A program made the translations under genes and the position numbers. From CAYWFP01 sp964457365 (lineage in GTDB: Bacteria; Planctomycetota; SZUA-567), in NCBI GenBank assembly GCA_964457365.1, contig CAYWFP010000007.1, positions 12,578-76,577 of the forward strand: a DNA stretch of 64,000 nt. The letters are read 5' to 3'. Of this stretch, positions 23,947 through 32,639 are shown piece after piece (the first letter of the stretch is position 1; each line of letters opens with the position of its first letter). The notes beneath the pieces are model-generated. The model worked only from the letters and a program-made list of their open reading frames with translations. It did not search any database and was not told the origin of the DNA.

Positions 23947-25546
23947 TCAATACGCCTTGGCGAAGACCACCCGTCCCGGCGAGGGTTTGTCGCAGACCAG
24001 GCACGCCCCGCCGCCGGACGCTTCGCGATCGAAGAGGATGCAGCGCAGCGTCACCCTGGTCTCGTCCTTGATCTTCTCCTCGCAGGCGGCTTCGCCGCAC
24101 CAGTGCGCGAGGGCGAAGCCGCCGTGGCCCTCGGGCTTCTCCGCGTTCTTCGGCGCGAACCAGGCCTTGAACGCCGCGTAGTCGTCGAAGTCGCGGGTAT
24201 GCTCTGCGCGGAAGGCCATGGCCCGCGCGAGCAGTCCGTCCTGGATCTCGGCGAGGATGTCGCCGACGCGGCCGACGAAGTCCTCGCGCTTGAGGCTGGT
24301 CTTGTCCTTGGGCTCCCTGTCCCGGCGGCCGAGGAAGACGCCGTTCTGCTTGATGTCCCGGGGGCCGACCTCGACGCGCAACGGGATGCCTTTTTTGATC
24401 CAGTCCCAGTTCTTCTCGCCCGCGTTCAGCTCGCGCGTGTCCAGGATCACCTCGACCGGGCGCCCGTCGTACTGCCGCGTCGCCAGTTCATCCCGCAGGG
24501 ACTCGCAGTAGGGCAGCACCGCGCCGCGCTCGTCGTCGTTGCGGATAATGGGCAGGATCACCGCGTGCGCGGGGGAGAGCCGCGGCGGCATGACCATGCC
24601 GTTGTCGTCCGCGTGGGTCATCAGCAGCCCGCCGATGAGGCGGGTGGAGACGCCCCACGAGGTGGTCCAGCCGTATTCGAGCTCTCCTGCGCGCGACTGG
24701 AACCGGATGCCCGAAGCCTTGGCGAAGTTCTGGCCCAGAAAGTGCGAGGTGCCCGCCTGCAACGCCTTGCGGTCGCCCATCAGCGCCTCGATGCAGAGGG
24801 TCGCCACCGCGCCGGGGAAGCGCTCGCTCGCGGACTTCTCGCCGGTCAGCACCGGCATGGCCATGTATTCCTCGGCGAAGGTCTTGTAGACCTGCAGCAT
24901 CCTGCGCGTCTCCTCCCACGCCTCGGCCTCGGTCTCGTGGACGGTGTGGCCTTCCTGCCAGAGGAACTCGGCGGTGCGCAGGAACAGTCGCGTGCGCATC
25001 TCCCAGCGGACGACGTTGGCCCACTGGTTGATCAGCACCGGCAGGTCGCGGTAACTCTGCACCCACTTGGCGTAGGTGGCGCCGATGATGGTCTCGGAGG
25101 TCGGCCGGACCACCAGCGGCTCCTCGAGCTCCCCGGCGGGGACGAGGCCGTCGGGGCCTTCCTCGAGGCGGTGGTGGGTGACCACGGCGCATTCCTTGGC
25201 GAAGCCCTCGACGTGCTCGGCCTCCNNNNNNNNNNTCGCCAGTTCGGTGCTTTTTTCCACCAGGCAGTCGCACAGGCAATCGGCCATATGGCTCGGCCTC
25301 CTTCTCCAGGAAGCTCTTGGGAATGAAGAGCGGAAAGTACGCGTTCTGGTGCCCGGTGGCCTTGAACATGGCGTCGAGTTCGCGCTTCATGTTCTCCCAC
25401 AGGGAATACCCCCACGGGCGGATGACCATGCAGCCGCGCACGGGGGAGGTTTCGGCCAGCTCGGCCGCGCGTACGACCTGCTGGTACCATTCGGCGTAGT
25501 CTTCCTCCCGCGTGGGGGTGATGGCGGTCCTGGCGCTCTTGGCCAC
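23947..25546 (-). CDS. proS: Prolyl-tRNA synthetase, archaeal/eukaryal type, broken by scaffold gap
   Basis: A class II ProRS of the short type without the bacterial editing insertion. N-terminal part MAKSARTAITPTREEDYAEW; then VVRPTSETII, the WEMRTRLFLRTAEFLWQEGHT motif 2 and TSHFLGQNFAK; and a C-terminal zinc-like domain (CGEAACE ... CLVCDK), ending in Tyr as in this type. The start is GTG 25546, 7 nt after GGAGG. The frame breaks at 25226-25290, where ten N and about 55 odd bases sit between two copies of GCTCGGCCTCC; removing one copy and the insert restores FLEKEAEHVEGF. The gene is therefore probably intact in the organism. Confidence 0.95.
25215..25301. other. Scaffold gap with duplicated 11-mer inside proS
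   Basis: GCTCGGCCTCC occurs at 25215-25225 and 25291-25301. Between them are ten N (25226-25235) and 55 bases that do not match ProRS. This is best read as a misjoined contig end rather than a biological insertion. Confidence 0.85.
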
Positions 25547-25627
25547 GCGTCTTCCTCCGGACGTGAATCGAGTGAGGGAAAACAGTAAGTTTACCGCCGC
25601 GGACCGCGGGCGTCAAGCACCCGCGGC

Positions 25628-25656
25628 TTGACCTGTCCGCGCGCGAAGGGTATGAT
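25628..25656 (+). promoter_or_regulatory. Promoter of the zinc-ribbon membrane protein gene
   Basis: TTGACC (25628-25633), a 17-nt spacer and TATGAT (25651-25656) make a near-consensus sigma70 promoter. It lies 61 nt upstream of ATG 25718 and is divergent from proS. Confidence 0.7.
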
Positions 25657-25717
25657 GAAGTCGGACTTGCCGCATAACCGGCAAAGCGCCAGGATCCTGC
25701 CGACGGGAATCGTGCTC

Positions 25718-28057
25718 ATGGCCAAGAAAGAGGAAGGCTCTTCCACCCGCCGCCGCCGCGTCGAGGCGTTCAAGGAGATGTGGGCGCCGCGCAAGCCCGC
25801 GCCCGAGGAAGCCGCCGCCGCGGCGGAAGAGCCGCCTGCCGAACTGCCCGAAGACGAAGCGCCGGAGCTCGACGAACTGCCGGACGAGGCGGAGGAAGAA
25901 GCCCTTCCCGCAGAGGACGAGCCGGCGGTCGAAGACAAGCCGCTCGAAGCCTCCTCCGCGGACGACCTGCCGGTGGTGGACGAGGATTCGGACCTCCTCG
26001 ACGAGGACGGGATCCTGCTCGAGGAGATGCTGGCGGAGAATGCGGAAGAATCCGTCGACGAGGAAGCGTCGCCGGAGACGGAGATGACCGAACAGGAAGA
26101 GAATTCCTCCGTCGCGGTGCCGGAAGCGGCCACGTTGCCCCCGGAGCCGGCGAGTCCGGTCGAGCCGTCCGGGGCGTCGCCGGTGCCCGCGCCGAAGGCC
26201 GCGCCCGAACCGCTATCCCAGTCGCCTACCGAACCGCCGCCGGCGAGACGCGTGTCGGAGGCGCCGTCATCGGAGACCGGCGTTCCCGCCGGGACCGAAC
26301 CGAAAGCCGCGGCGACCGCGAAGGCCAGGCCGCCGAAACTGCAGAAGGCGCCGAAGCCGAAGAAGGACAAGCTCGGCGAGATCAAGTGCCCGGCGTGCCA
26401 GGCCAAGATCAAGGTGCCCGCGCGCCTTCTGGGCAAGAGCGGCAAGTGTCCCACCTGCGAAGCGCAGATCACCTTGGGCGAGAAGCCCGGCCGCGGCCGC
26501 TATCGCGTCGCCTGCGAGGCGTGCGCGGCACTCCTGACGGTGCCGGCGAAGGTACTCGGCACCGATATCAAGTGTCCCAAGTGCGGCGAGCAGACTCCGG
26601 TCACTCGCGGCAAAGCCATGCGCATCGACACCGACGAGGCGTTGAAGCTGCGCAAGGAGACCCGGCAGGTACGCCAGCCCAAGATCGCCTCGCGCGCGGC
26701 GCACCTGGCGTGGGCGGACATGGAGGAGGCCCGGCGCGACAGCTACTGGGTGGCGCAGTGGAAGGCGTTGATCTATCCCTTCGAGGCCATCGGCGCGCTG
26801 ATCTTTTTCGTCCTCGGCGTGCCGGTGACGGTGGCGCTGGCCGAGACGTTCTCGAAGAAGCTGCTGGAGATCCTCGGCGGGCATTTCCCGGGCGAGGGTC
26901 CACGGTACTACATTTCGGCGCTGGTGGTGGGCGTGGCGCTCTTCGCGGTGCTCTCGATGGTCAGCTTCTTCTCCAGTTTCATCTTCGCCCTCGTGCGCGT
27001 TTCGGCCGAGGGGCGCACCGCCTCGCCGATCATCGAGGGGATGAATCACCGCAGCAATCTCACCGCCGTCTGCGTCTGGATCCTCGGGTACTTCGGCCCG
27101 GCCATCCTGGTGGGGGTGCTCATGGCGGGCGAGGACGAATTCTTCGTCTGGCATCCGTTCGTCATCGCGCTGCTGGGGTTCGGCATGCTCTTCGCCCCGA
27201 TGGGCCTGCTGTGTTCGGCCACCGTCAGCGCCATCGACGGGCTGAACCCGGTGCACGTCTTCCCGGCCATCGGCGCGATCTTCAAGGAGTACGCCTATAT
27301 GCTGCTGGTGCTGATCGTCGGCACCGGGCTCTTCGTGGCGCTGGGCATCTGGGTCGGGGCCCAGGCGAGCGTGATGATGAACACCGAGCACGGCAACCTG
27401 GTCCTCGGAGGCCTGCTGCGGGTGGTCAGCGGGCTGCTGCTGCTGTTCCCGTTCGTCATCGGCACGCGCTGCGTGGGGCTGCTGCTGCGCTACCACGGCA
27501 ACCGCCTCCCGTTCGCCTTCGACGTGCACGCCGAGGACAAGGCGACGATGCTGCCGCTGCTGCTGGCCATCGTGGGGGTGATCCTGCTCTTTGTGCCGCT
27601 GCATCGCGAGGCCTTCGCCTACGCCAAGGCCGGCGGCGTCTCTAACATCGCCTGGCGACAGATCCAGGACATCAAGATGCGGCTGATCAAGGAGGGCGAG
27701 ACACGCTACCCGCGCGACTACGAGGAACTGGAGAAATACGTCGGGCAGGCGCAACTGGTCAACCCGGTCTACCCGGACACGTACCCCTTCTATCGGCTCA
27801 TCCCGATCAGCCAGCGAAAGGCCTCGGAGTATCCGAAGCTGATCTGGATCTACACCCCCGAGCCGGTGGACCCGGAGAAGAAGCGGCATTACCTGCTGCT
27901 GGCGACGGGGACGCCGCGGAAGTTCACGCCCGAGGCGCTGGACAAGTATCTCAAGATGCAGAAGGCGTTCGACGACGAGGTCGACCCGGATATCAAGATG
28001 AGCTACTACAAGCGTATGAGCGGCATCGAGACGCAGCAGATCCTCTCGACCAATTGA
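25718..28057 (+). CDS. Large zinc-ribbon multi-pass membrane protein
   Basis: A 779-aa protein of unknown function. Residues 1 to ~220 are low-complexity Glu/Pro/Ala/Asp-rich. Two zinc ribbons follow: CPAC...CPTC (about 225-250) and CEAC...CPKC (about 265-290). Six or seven hydrophobic helices fill ~350-640, and a ~130-residue soluble C-terminal domain begins near IKEGETRYPRDYEELEKYV. The C-terminal segment resembles pilin-like/substrate-type modules in PVC proteins only vaguely. The open frame begins earlier, but ATG 25718 is the first after the promoter at 25628-25656; its ribosome site is weak. It is followed 13 nt later by the YjbQ-like gene. Confidence 0.8.
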   Translation: MAKKEEGSSTRRRRVEAFKEMWAPRKPAPEEAAAAAEEPPAELPEDEAPELDELPDEAEEEALPAEDEPAVEDKPLEASSADDLPVVDEDSDLLDEDGILLEEMLAENAEESVDEEASPETEMTEQEENSSVAVPEAATLPPEPASPVEPSGASPVPAPKAAPEPLSQSPTEPPPARRVSEAPSSETGVPAGTEPKAAATAKARPPKLQKAPKPKKDKLGEIKCPACQAKIKVPARLLGKSGKCPTCEAQITLGEKPGRGRYRVACEACAALLTVPAKVLGTDIKCPKCGEQTPVTRGKAMRIDTDEALKLRKETRQVRQPKIASRAAHLAWADMEEARRDSYWVAQWKALIYPFEAIGALIFFVLGVPVTVALAETFSKKLLEILGGHFPGEGPRYYISALVVGVALFAVLSMVSFFSSFIFALVRVSAEGRTASPIIEGMNHRSNLTAVCVWILGYFGPAILVGVLMAGEDEFFVWHPFVIALLGFGMLFAPMGLLCSATVSAIDGLNPVHVFPAIGAIFKEYAYMLLVLIVGTGLFVALGIWVGAQASVMMNTEHGNLVLGGLLRVVSGLLLLFPFVIGTRCVGLLLRYHGNRLPFAFDVHAEDKATMLPLLLAIVGVILLFVPLHREAFAYAKAGGVSNIAWRQIQDIKMRLIKEGETRYPRDYEELEKYVGQAQLVNPVYPDTYPFYRLIPISQRKASEYPKLIWIYTPEPVDPEKKRHYLLLATGTPRKFTPEALDKYLKMQKAFDDEVDPDIKMSYYKRMSGIETQQILSTN

Positions 28058-28070
28058 GACGGAGGCGGGA

Positions 28071-28487
28071 ATGAAGAGCCTGACGCGCGAGGTGTGGATG
28101 AACGTGCCGGCGCGGCGGAAGATCGTCTCGCTGCACGCGGAGGTGGAGACGGCGGTGCGCGAGAGCGGCGTGCGCGAGGGCATGGTTCTGGTGAACGCCA
28201 TGCACATCACCGCCTCGGTCTTCATCAACGACAACGAGCCGGGGCTGCACGGCGATTACGAGAAGTGGCTGGAAGAACTGGCCCCGGAGAAGCCGCACAG
28301 TCAATACGCTCACAACGGCTACGAGGACAACGCCGACGCGCACCTCAAGCGCCAGGTGATGGGGCGGGAGGTGGTCGTGGCCATCACCGACGGCGCGCTG
28401 CACCTGGGGCCGTGGGAGCATATCTTCTACTACGAATTCGACGGCAAGCGGAAGAAGCGGGTGCTGATCAAGGTCATCGGGGAGTAG
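28071..28487 (+). CDS. YjbQ / UPF0047 family protein
   Basis: A 138-aa protein of the UPF0047 family (YjbQ; weak thiamin-phosphate synthase activity reported for members). The conserved core is visible: VNAMHITASVFINDNEPGLHGDYEKWL, then NADAHLKRQVMGREVV and LGPWEHIFYYEFDG, with the conserved His residues of the trimer pocket. Normal length, intact. Starts 13 nt after the zinc-ribbon gene. Confidence 0.9.
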   Translation: MKSLTREVWMNVPARRKIVSLHAEVETAVRESGVREGMVLVNAMHITASVFINDNEPGLHGDYEKWLEELAPEKPHSQYAHNGYEDNADAHLKRQVMGREVVVAITDGALHLGPWEHIFYYEFDGKRKKRVLIKVIGE

Positions 28488-28499
28488 CGGGAACGCGCC

Positions 28500-28839
28500 A
28501 TGGAAGAGTTCCTCTTCGCCGCGACGCTGCGGTTTCTGGTGCTCATGAACCCGGTGAGCAAGATCTTCATCCTCAGGACCCGTTAAGCAATAATTTCAGA
28601 AATCCCGATCTTATTGCTTAACGGGTCCTCAGCACCTGCGGGCTCGGGCGGCCACCGCGCCGGCGCTGGCGCTGGCGATCAACCTGGTGCTGATGCTGCT
28701 GGCGCCGCTGATCTCACGGGCGCTGCTGCGCTACAACATCCTCGGCGCGCTGATCCGCATCACCGGCCTGGTGGTCATGGCCATCGCCGTGCAGATGATG
28801 CTCAACGGTCTCTCCGCCCGGTGGCCCACGGCGCGATAG
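28500..28839 (+). pseudogene. marC-family gene, middle replaced by hairpin
   Basis: The first 25 codons (MEEFLFAATLRFLVLMNPVS...) match the N-terminus of MarC/UPF0056 membrane proteins. The stretch from about 28633 (ALAINLVLMLLAPLISRALL ... VVMAIAVQMMLNGL) matches their C-terminus. About 100 central residues are missing and in their place is a 55-bp perfect hairpin (28575-28629) carrying stop codons; the two parts are also out of frame with a stop between them. The gene cannot make a functional MarC. An assembly error at this spot is the alternative to a true deletion. Confidence 0.8.
28575..28629. repeat. 19-bp perfect inverted repeat within marC
   Basis: AGGACCCGTTAAGCAATAA (28575-28593) and its exact reverse complement (28611-28629) flank a 17-nt centre. 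The element is much more AT-rich than its surroundings. TCCTCAG occurs at 28570-28576 and 28626-28632, partly overlapping the arms, as a short direct repeat. It may be a MITE-like element, an excision scar or an amplification chimera. No transposase is nearby. Confidence 0.85.
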
Positions 28840-28914
28840 CCTCGTGCCGCCGCGGTTTTCGCTTGTGAAGCGCGGCGCTTTCGGGGTATGACGGCGCGTG
28901 CGAGGGAGGGACGC

Positions 28915-30135
28915 ATGCGCCGCGAATCCGCACTCGACGGCCGGGTCAACCTGTTGGCGCTGTCGTGGTGCATCAACATCTTCGCGCTCTCGATCACCTA
29001 TCCCTTTCTGCCGATCTACCTCCACAGCCAGCGGGGGTACGCCCTGGGGCTGGTGGGCTTGATTTACCCGGTCATGGGGCTGGGGCGCGTGCTCGCGCCA
29101 TTGCTGAGCGGCCATCTCATCGACGGCATCGGGCGGCGGCGGGTGCTGATCCTGAGTCCGCTGGCGCGCGGGGCGACCTACGGCGGGCTGGTGGTGCTGG
29201 CGCTCTTCGAGGCGCCGCTCTGGGCCATCGCCGCGGTGCTCTTCCTCGGCGCGGTCATCGGCGAGTTCTTCAGCACCAGTGCCGACGCGTACCTGACCGA
29301 CATCACCCGCGCGCGGCAGCGTGCCGAGGCGTTCAGCCGCATCCGCATCGGCATCAATGTCGGCTGGGTGCTCGGGCCGATGATCGGGGCGTACCTGGCC
29401 TTCACCCCTTTCGCGCTGCTCTTCGGCATCACCGCGGTCGTCTGTTGCGTGCCGGCGGTGCTGGCGAGGCGCTGGTGCCCGGAGACCGCGACGGCCGCGG
29501 CAGGCCCGCCGCCGCCATTGCGGCAATTCGTGCAGACGCTGCGCGCGGACAGGGCGTTTCTGTTCCTGCTGCTGCTGATCCTGCTGCTCTACTTGACCCA
29601 GAGCCAGCTCGCCTCCACGCTCTCGGTCTATGCCAAGGAGACCGTCGGCATCACGCGCATCGAACTGGGATTGCTGTACACGCTCAACGGCTTGCTGGTG
29701 ATCCTCCTGACGCTGCCGTGCAACTGGTGCCTGGCGCGGGTCAATGCCGCGCTGCGCCTGGCGCTCGGGGCGGCGCTGCTGGCGGCGGGTTACTTCGCCA
29801 TCGGGTTGTGCGACCGGTGGGCGGGGCTGCTCGGGGCGGTGAGCGTCTTCACTCTGGGCGAGATCCTGGCCAACCCGGTTCTCGGCGCGACCGCCAGCCG
29901 CTTGGCCCCGGCGGGCATGATCGGCCGCTACATGGGCGCTTACCGCCTCGCCTTCGCCCTGGGCATGTCGCTGGGGCCGTGGTTCGGCGCGGTGCTGTAC
30001 GAGCACTGGCAGGGCGCGGGCGTGGCGCTGTGGGGGAGCCTGGCGCTGGGGGCGATCATGGCCTTCTTCGGCTTTTTGGCCCTGATCCGCCACCCGGTCA
30101 TGCAGCCGGAGGCGGCGGAAACGCCCGAGTCGTGA
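28915..30135 (+). CDS. MFS transporter, drug-efflux-like
   Basis: A 406-aa protein with 12 hydrophobic segments, entering with NLLALSWCINIFALSITYPFLPIYL and carrying the loop 2-3 motif GHLIDGIGRRRVL. Pattern is that of multidrug/sugar efflux carriers; substrate unknown. ATG 28915 follows GGAGG by 5 nt and is preferred over the start at 28888. It lies 75 nt after the ruined marC. Confidence 0.85.
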   Translation: MRRESALDGRVNLLALSWCINIFALSITYPFLPIYLHSQRGYALGLVGLIYPVMGLGRVLAPLLSGHLIDGIGRRRVLILSPLARGATYGGLVVLALFEAPLWAIAAVLFLGAVIGEFFSTSADAYLTDITRARQRAEAFSRIRIGINVGWVLGPMIGAYLAFTPFALLFGITAVVCCVPAVLARRWCPETATAAAGPPPPLRQFVQTLRADRAFLFLLLLILLLYLTQSQLASTLSVYAKETVGITRIELGLLYTLNGLLVILLTLPCNWCLARVNAALRLALGAALLAAGYFAIGLCDRWAGLLGAVSVFTLGEILANPVLGATASRLAPAGMIGRYMGAYRLAFALGMSLGPWFGAVLYEHWQGAGVALWGSLALGAIMAFFGFLALIRHPVMQPEAAETPES

Positions 30136-30137
30136 GA

Positions 30138-30160
30138 GCCGATCATTATCGGGGCTTTAT
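30138..30160 (+). terminator. Possible terminator after MFS gene
   Basis: AGCCGAT-CATT-ATC-GG-GGCT forms a 7-bp stem with a two-base bulge, followed by a short TTTAT. The U-tract is poor, so confidence is low. Confidence 0.35.
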
Positions 30161-30166
30161 CCTACG

Positions 30167-30201
30167 CGGAAATAGCGATTTATTCGTTGCGCGCATTTCC
30201 G
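30167..30201. promoter_or_regulatory. CGGAAAT...ATTTCCG inverted repeat
   Basis: Seven-base arms (30167-30173 and 30195-30201) separated by 21 nt in the AT-rich spacer before a small winged-helix gene. It could be an operator for that protein or a neighbour; there is no direct evidence. A TAAAAT (30226-30231) lies downstream without a clear -35. Confidence 0.3.
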
Positions 30202-30270
30202 AAATAAGGTAAGCTAACTTCGGGCTAAAATGTATTTTATGACATGTCATCGGGAGAGCGGGAGGGGGCG

Positions 30271-30681
30271 ATGCCGGCAGAGCACCGGGATACTCAAGAA
30301 GTATACAAGATGAGTACCAAGCAGATGGGGGAGGTGATCCAGAATTACCTTCATTCGCGTCTGGGGATCGAGGTGATGACCTACTTCGTCCGCAGCAAGA
30401 AGGACGTCGGCGCTGTCGGCGACATTGCCAAGGCGATCAAGCGCGACGAGCAGGAGGTGCGCAGGATGTGCAAGCAATTGACCACGCGCACGGTCCTGAA
30501 ATCCATTGGCGGCGATGTCTACAATTTTGCCACCGAGGCGCAGCTTCAGGAGCAGATCACCCAGACGGTCAAGCGCTGGCAAGTCCCGCAGGAGCGCCAC
30601 CGCCTCTTCCCGTTCCTCAAAGAGGAGGAGCAGAAGAAAGCGGGATTCTTCGACAAGCTGCTGGGGATCTTCAAGAAATAG
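30271..30681 (+). CDS. Small winged-helix-like protein
   Basis: A 136-aa protein. Residues ~10-85 have the pattern of a winged helix (MGEVIQNYLHSRLGIEVMTYFVRSKKD ... IAKAIKRDEQEVRRMCKQL ... VYNFATE), suggesting DNA binding. The C-terminus is amphipathic and basic (GFFDKLLGIFKK), possibly a membrane-surface helix. No named family. ATG 30271 was chosen for its GGAGGGGG 5 nt upstream; ATG 30244 is possible. It converges with the next gene 7 nt away. Confidence 0.65.
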   Translation: MPAEHRDTQEVYKMSTKQMGEVIQNYLHSRLGIEVMTYFVRSKKDVGAVGDIAKAIKRDEQEVRRMCKQLTTRTVLKSIGGDVYNFATEAQLQEQITQTVKRWQVPQERHRLFPFLKEEEQKKAGFFDKLLGIFKK

Positions 30682-30688
30682 CCGCGGG

Positions 30689-31015
30689 TCAGAGCAGCCG
30701 GCGGCGCCCGGTAAGGAGGTTGAGCGCATAGCCGGCGGCGGCGAAGACGAGACCGACCACGAGAATCCCCACCAGTCCCGCGCAGGTTTTCGAGACCTGG
30801 AAATTGAAGACCGGGCTGAAGAGGTGGGTATAGCTCCAGTGTCCGGCTTTGACCCCGGGCCAGAGAACAAACTGCGCCCACCGTTCGGCCGGATACGGCA
30901 GGCGCAGGAACGGGATAATCCGCCACGAGCCCCACTGTACGTATCCTGCCGCCAGCGCCAGTCCGGCCAGAAAGCCGCAAACCACGTAACCGCTTCGCAT
31001 AGCGCGCTTTGCCAC
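30689..31015 (-). CDS. Small hypothetical membrane protein
   Basis: A 108-aa protein with a hydrophobic N-terminal helix (VVCGFLAGLALAAGYV) and a C-terminal one (LVGILVVGLVFAAAGYAL), with an aromatic-rich loop (Trp, Tyr, Pro) between. No family recognised. The start is GTG 31015, preceded by GGGAG; ATG 31000 is an alternative. Divergent from rpmF. Confidence 0.6.
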   Translation of the reverse strand: MAKRAMRSGYVVCGFLAGLALAAGYVQWGSWRIIPFLRLPYPAERWAQFVLWPGVKAGHWSYTHLFSPVFNFQVSKTCAGLVGILVVGLVFAAAGYALNLLTGRRRLL

Positions 31016-31133
31016 GATTTCTCCCGGGCGAATCCGCAGGCGATGGTCTGGATAGGACATCGGCGAAATCGCCCCTGCGCTTCAGCGCAAACGGAATCGG
31101 TTGCCGCAGGCGGGCAGGCGGCGGAATATTTGC

Positions 31134-31161
31134 TTGACTATTTGCCCGTGGCGGATAGTCT
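31134..31161 (+). promoter_or_regulatory. Candidate promoter of the rpmF-plsX-fab operon
   Basis: TTGACT (31134-31139), 16 nt, TAGTCT (31156-31161). It would give a ~140-nt leader before rpmF. The -35 is good and the -10 moderate. No terminator or known riboswitch is visible in the leader. Confidence 0.45.
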
Positions 31162-31306
31162 TCTCGTTTTGCCCTTCGCCACGAGGGCCGTGCCGCAGCA
31201 GGTCGGATCGACGCCGGCGGCAAGGTCGTCTGCCCCGTTCCGGGGTGGCGAGGGTGTGTCGTTTCGTCCGGTCGCATTGCCGGTCCGTTTGCAGGAGAAT
31301 GGCGTC

Positions 31307-31489
31307 ATGGCGGTTCCCAGACACAAGCTTTCCAAGGCCAAGAAGCGTCAGCGGCGCGCACACCACGCGCGCACCCCGTCGAACCACGCTGCCTGTCCGC
31401 GGTGCAACGCCGCGAAGCTGCCCCACCGCGTCTGCAGCAACTGCGGGTTCTACAAGGGCGAGCAGAAGATCGCCGTCGAGGAATTCTGA
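31307..31489 (+). CDS. rpmF: 50S ribosomal protein L32
   Basis: A 60-aa L32 of the large ribosomal subunit: MAVPRHKLSKAKKRQRR basic N-terminus, then two CxxC pairs (CPRCNAAK and CSNCGFY), i.e. the zinc-binding form. It heads the classic rpmF-plsX-fab cluster linking ribosome and membrane lipid synthesis. ATG 31307 has AGGAG 9 nt upstream. Confidence 0.97.
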   Translation: MAVPRHKLSKAKKRQRRAHHARTPSNHAACPRCNAAKLPHRVCSNCGFYKGEQKIAVEEF

Positions 31490-31570
31490 CGCCGCGCGCG
31501 CCGCCGCCGCACGGTCACGGTGCGCGCTCAACGCCGGGCGGTATCCGGCGCGCCGGAAGGATTTGTATCG

Positions 31571-32611
31571 ATGCGCCTAGCCATTGACGCCATGGGCAAC
31601 GACCAGGGATGCGACCCGATCCTCAAGGGTGTCGCGGACTTTCTGCGCGAGAACGCCGATACGCAGATCGTGCTCGTCGGCGACGAGGCCCGGCTCGTAT
31701 CGGGGTTGAAACGCGTCGGCCTCGAGGCCAACGCCGCGCTCGAGATCGTCCACGCCTCGCAGGTGGTGGAGATGGGCGACAAGCTCGCCGACCTGCGCGA
31801 GAAGAAGGACAGCTCCATCATGCGCCTGGTCGAGGTCGTCAAGGACGGCCGCGCCGAGGCGATGGTCGCTCTCGGCAACACCATGGCCACCGTCGCGGCG
31901 ACGACGCTGAAGCTGCGCACCCTCAAGGGCGTCCGCCGCCCCGGCATCGCCGTGCCGATGCCCGCGCGTCACGGCGCCTGCGTGGTCATCGACATGGGCG
32001 CCAACACCGCATGCAAGCCCGACCACCTCCTCGACTACGGGGTCATGGCCTCGCTGTATGCCGAGAAGGTCTTGCGCATCGCTTCGCCGCGGGTGGGGCT
32101 GCTGAACGTCGGCGAGGAGCACGGCAAGGGCAACGTCATGCTGCGCACGGCCTTCTCCCTGCTGGAGAAGGCGCCGATCAACTTCATCGGCAATATCGAG
32201 GGCGGCAGCGTCTTCGACGGCACCTGCGACGTGGTCGTCTGCGACGGCTTCGTCGGCAACGTGCTGCTCAAGGCGAGCGAGGAACTGGCCGCCACGGTCA
32301 CCGACTGGCTGCGCAAGGCGCTGACGAGTTCGCTCCGCTGCCGGCTGGGCGCGTGGCTGGCCAAGCCGGCTTTCGGCATACTGAAGCGCCATATCAGCTA
32401 TGCCACTTACGGCGGTGCGCCATTGCTTGGCATCAACGGGATCTGTATCATTGGACACGGTCGCAGCAGCGCCTTCGCGGTCAACAACGCCTTGCGCGTG
32501 GCCAAGGAGAGCATCGCCGTCGGTCTCAACCGGATGATCAACGAGACCGAGGAGTCGTTGCAGGGGGCGAAGGCGGCGGCGCTGGAGGCGGCGTCGGAAG
32601 CGACCGCCTAG
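31571..32611 (+). CDS. plsX: Phosphate acyltransferase PlsX
   Basis: A 346-aa enzyme converting acyl-ACP and phosphate to acyl-phosphate, the donor for PlsY in glycerolipid synthesis. Characteristic blocks: LAIDAMGND, MVALGNT (usually SAGNT), PGIAVPMP, VVIDMGANTACKPDHL, FIGNIEGG and CDGFVGNVLLK. C-terminal ~20 residues are an Ala/Glu tail. Lies 81 nt after rpmF. Confidence 0.96.
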   Translation: MRLAIDAMGNDQGCDPILKGVADFLRENADTQIVLVGDEARLVSGLKRVGLEANAALEIVHASQVVEMGDKLADLREKKDSSIMRLVEVVKDGRAEAMVALGNTMATVAATTLKLRTLKGVRRPGIAVPMPARHGACVVIDMGANTACKPDHLLDYGVMASLYAEKVLRIASPRVGLLNVGEEHGKGNVMLRTAFSLLEKAPINFIGNIEGGSVFDGTCDVVVCDGFVGNVLLKASEELAATVTDWLRKALTSSLRCRLGAWLAKPAFGILKRHISYATYGGAPLLGINGICIIGHGRSSAFAVNNALRVAKESIAVGLNRMINETEESLQGAKAAALEAASEATA

Positions 32612-32639
32612 CGTGTAGCTTGACTCGGGGGAGTCCGTA

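Noticed and set aside
25226..25290. Apparent insertion and frame break in proS
   Set aside because: It contains ten N and is flanked by an 11-bp duplication; removing it restores the conserved ProRS sequence, so it is a scaffolding artefact.
28575..28629. Integron attC site
   Set aside because: GTTAAGC and GCTTAAC fit the core-site consensus only in the wrong order, the palindrome is perfect without extrahelical bases, and no integrase is present.
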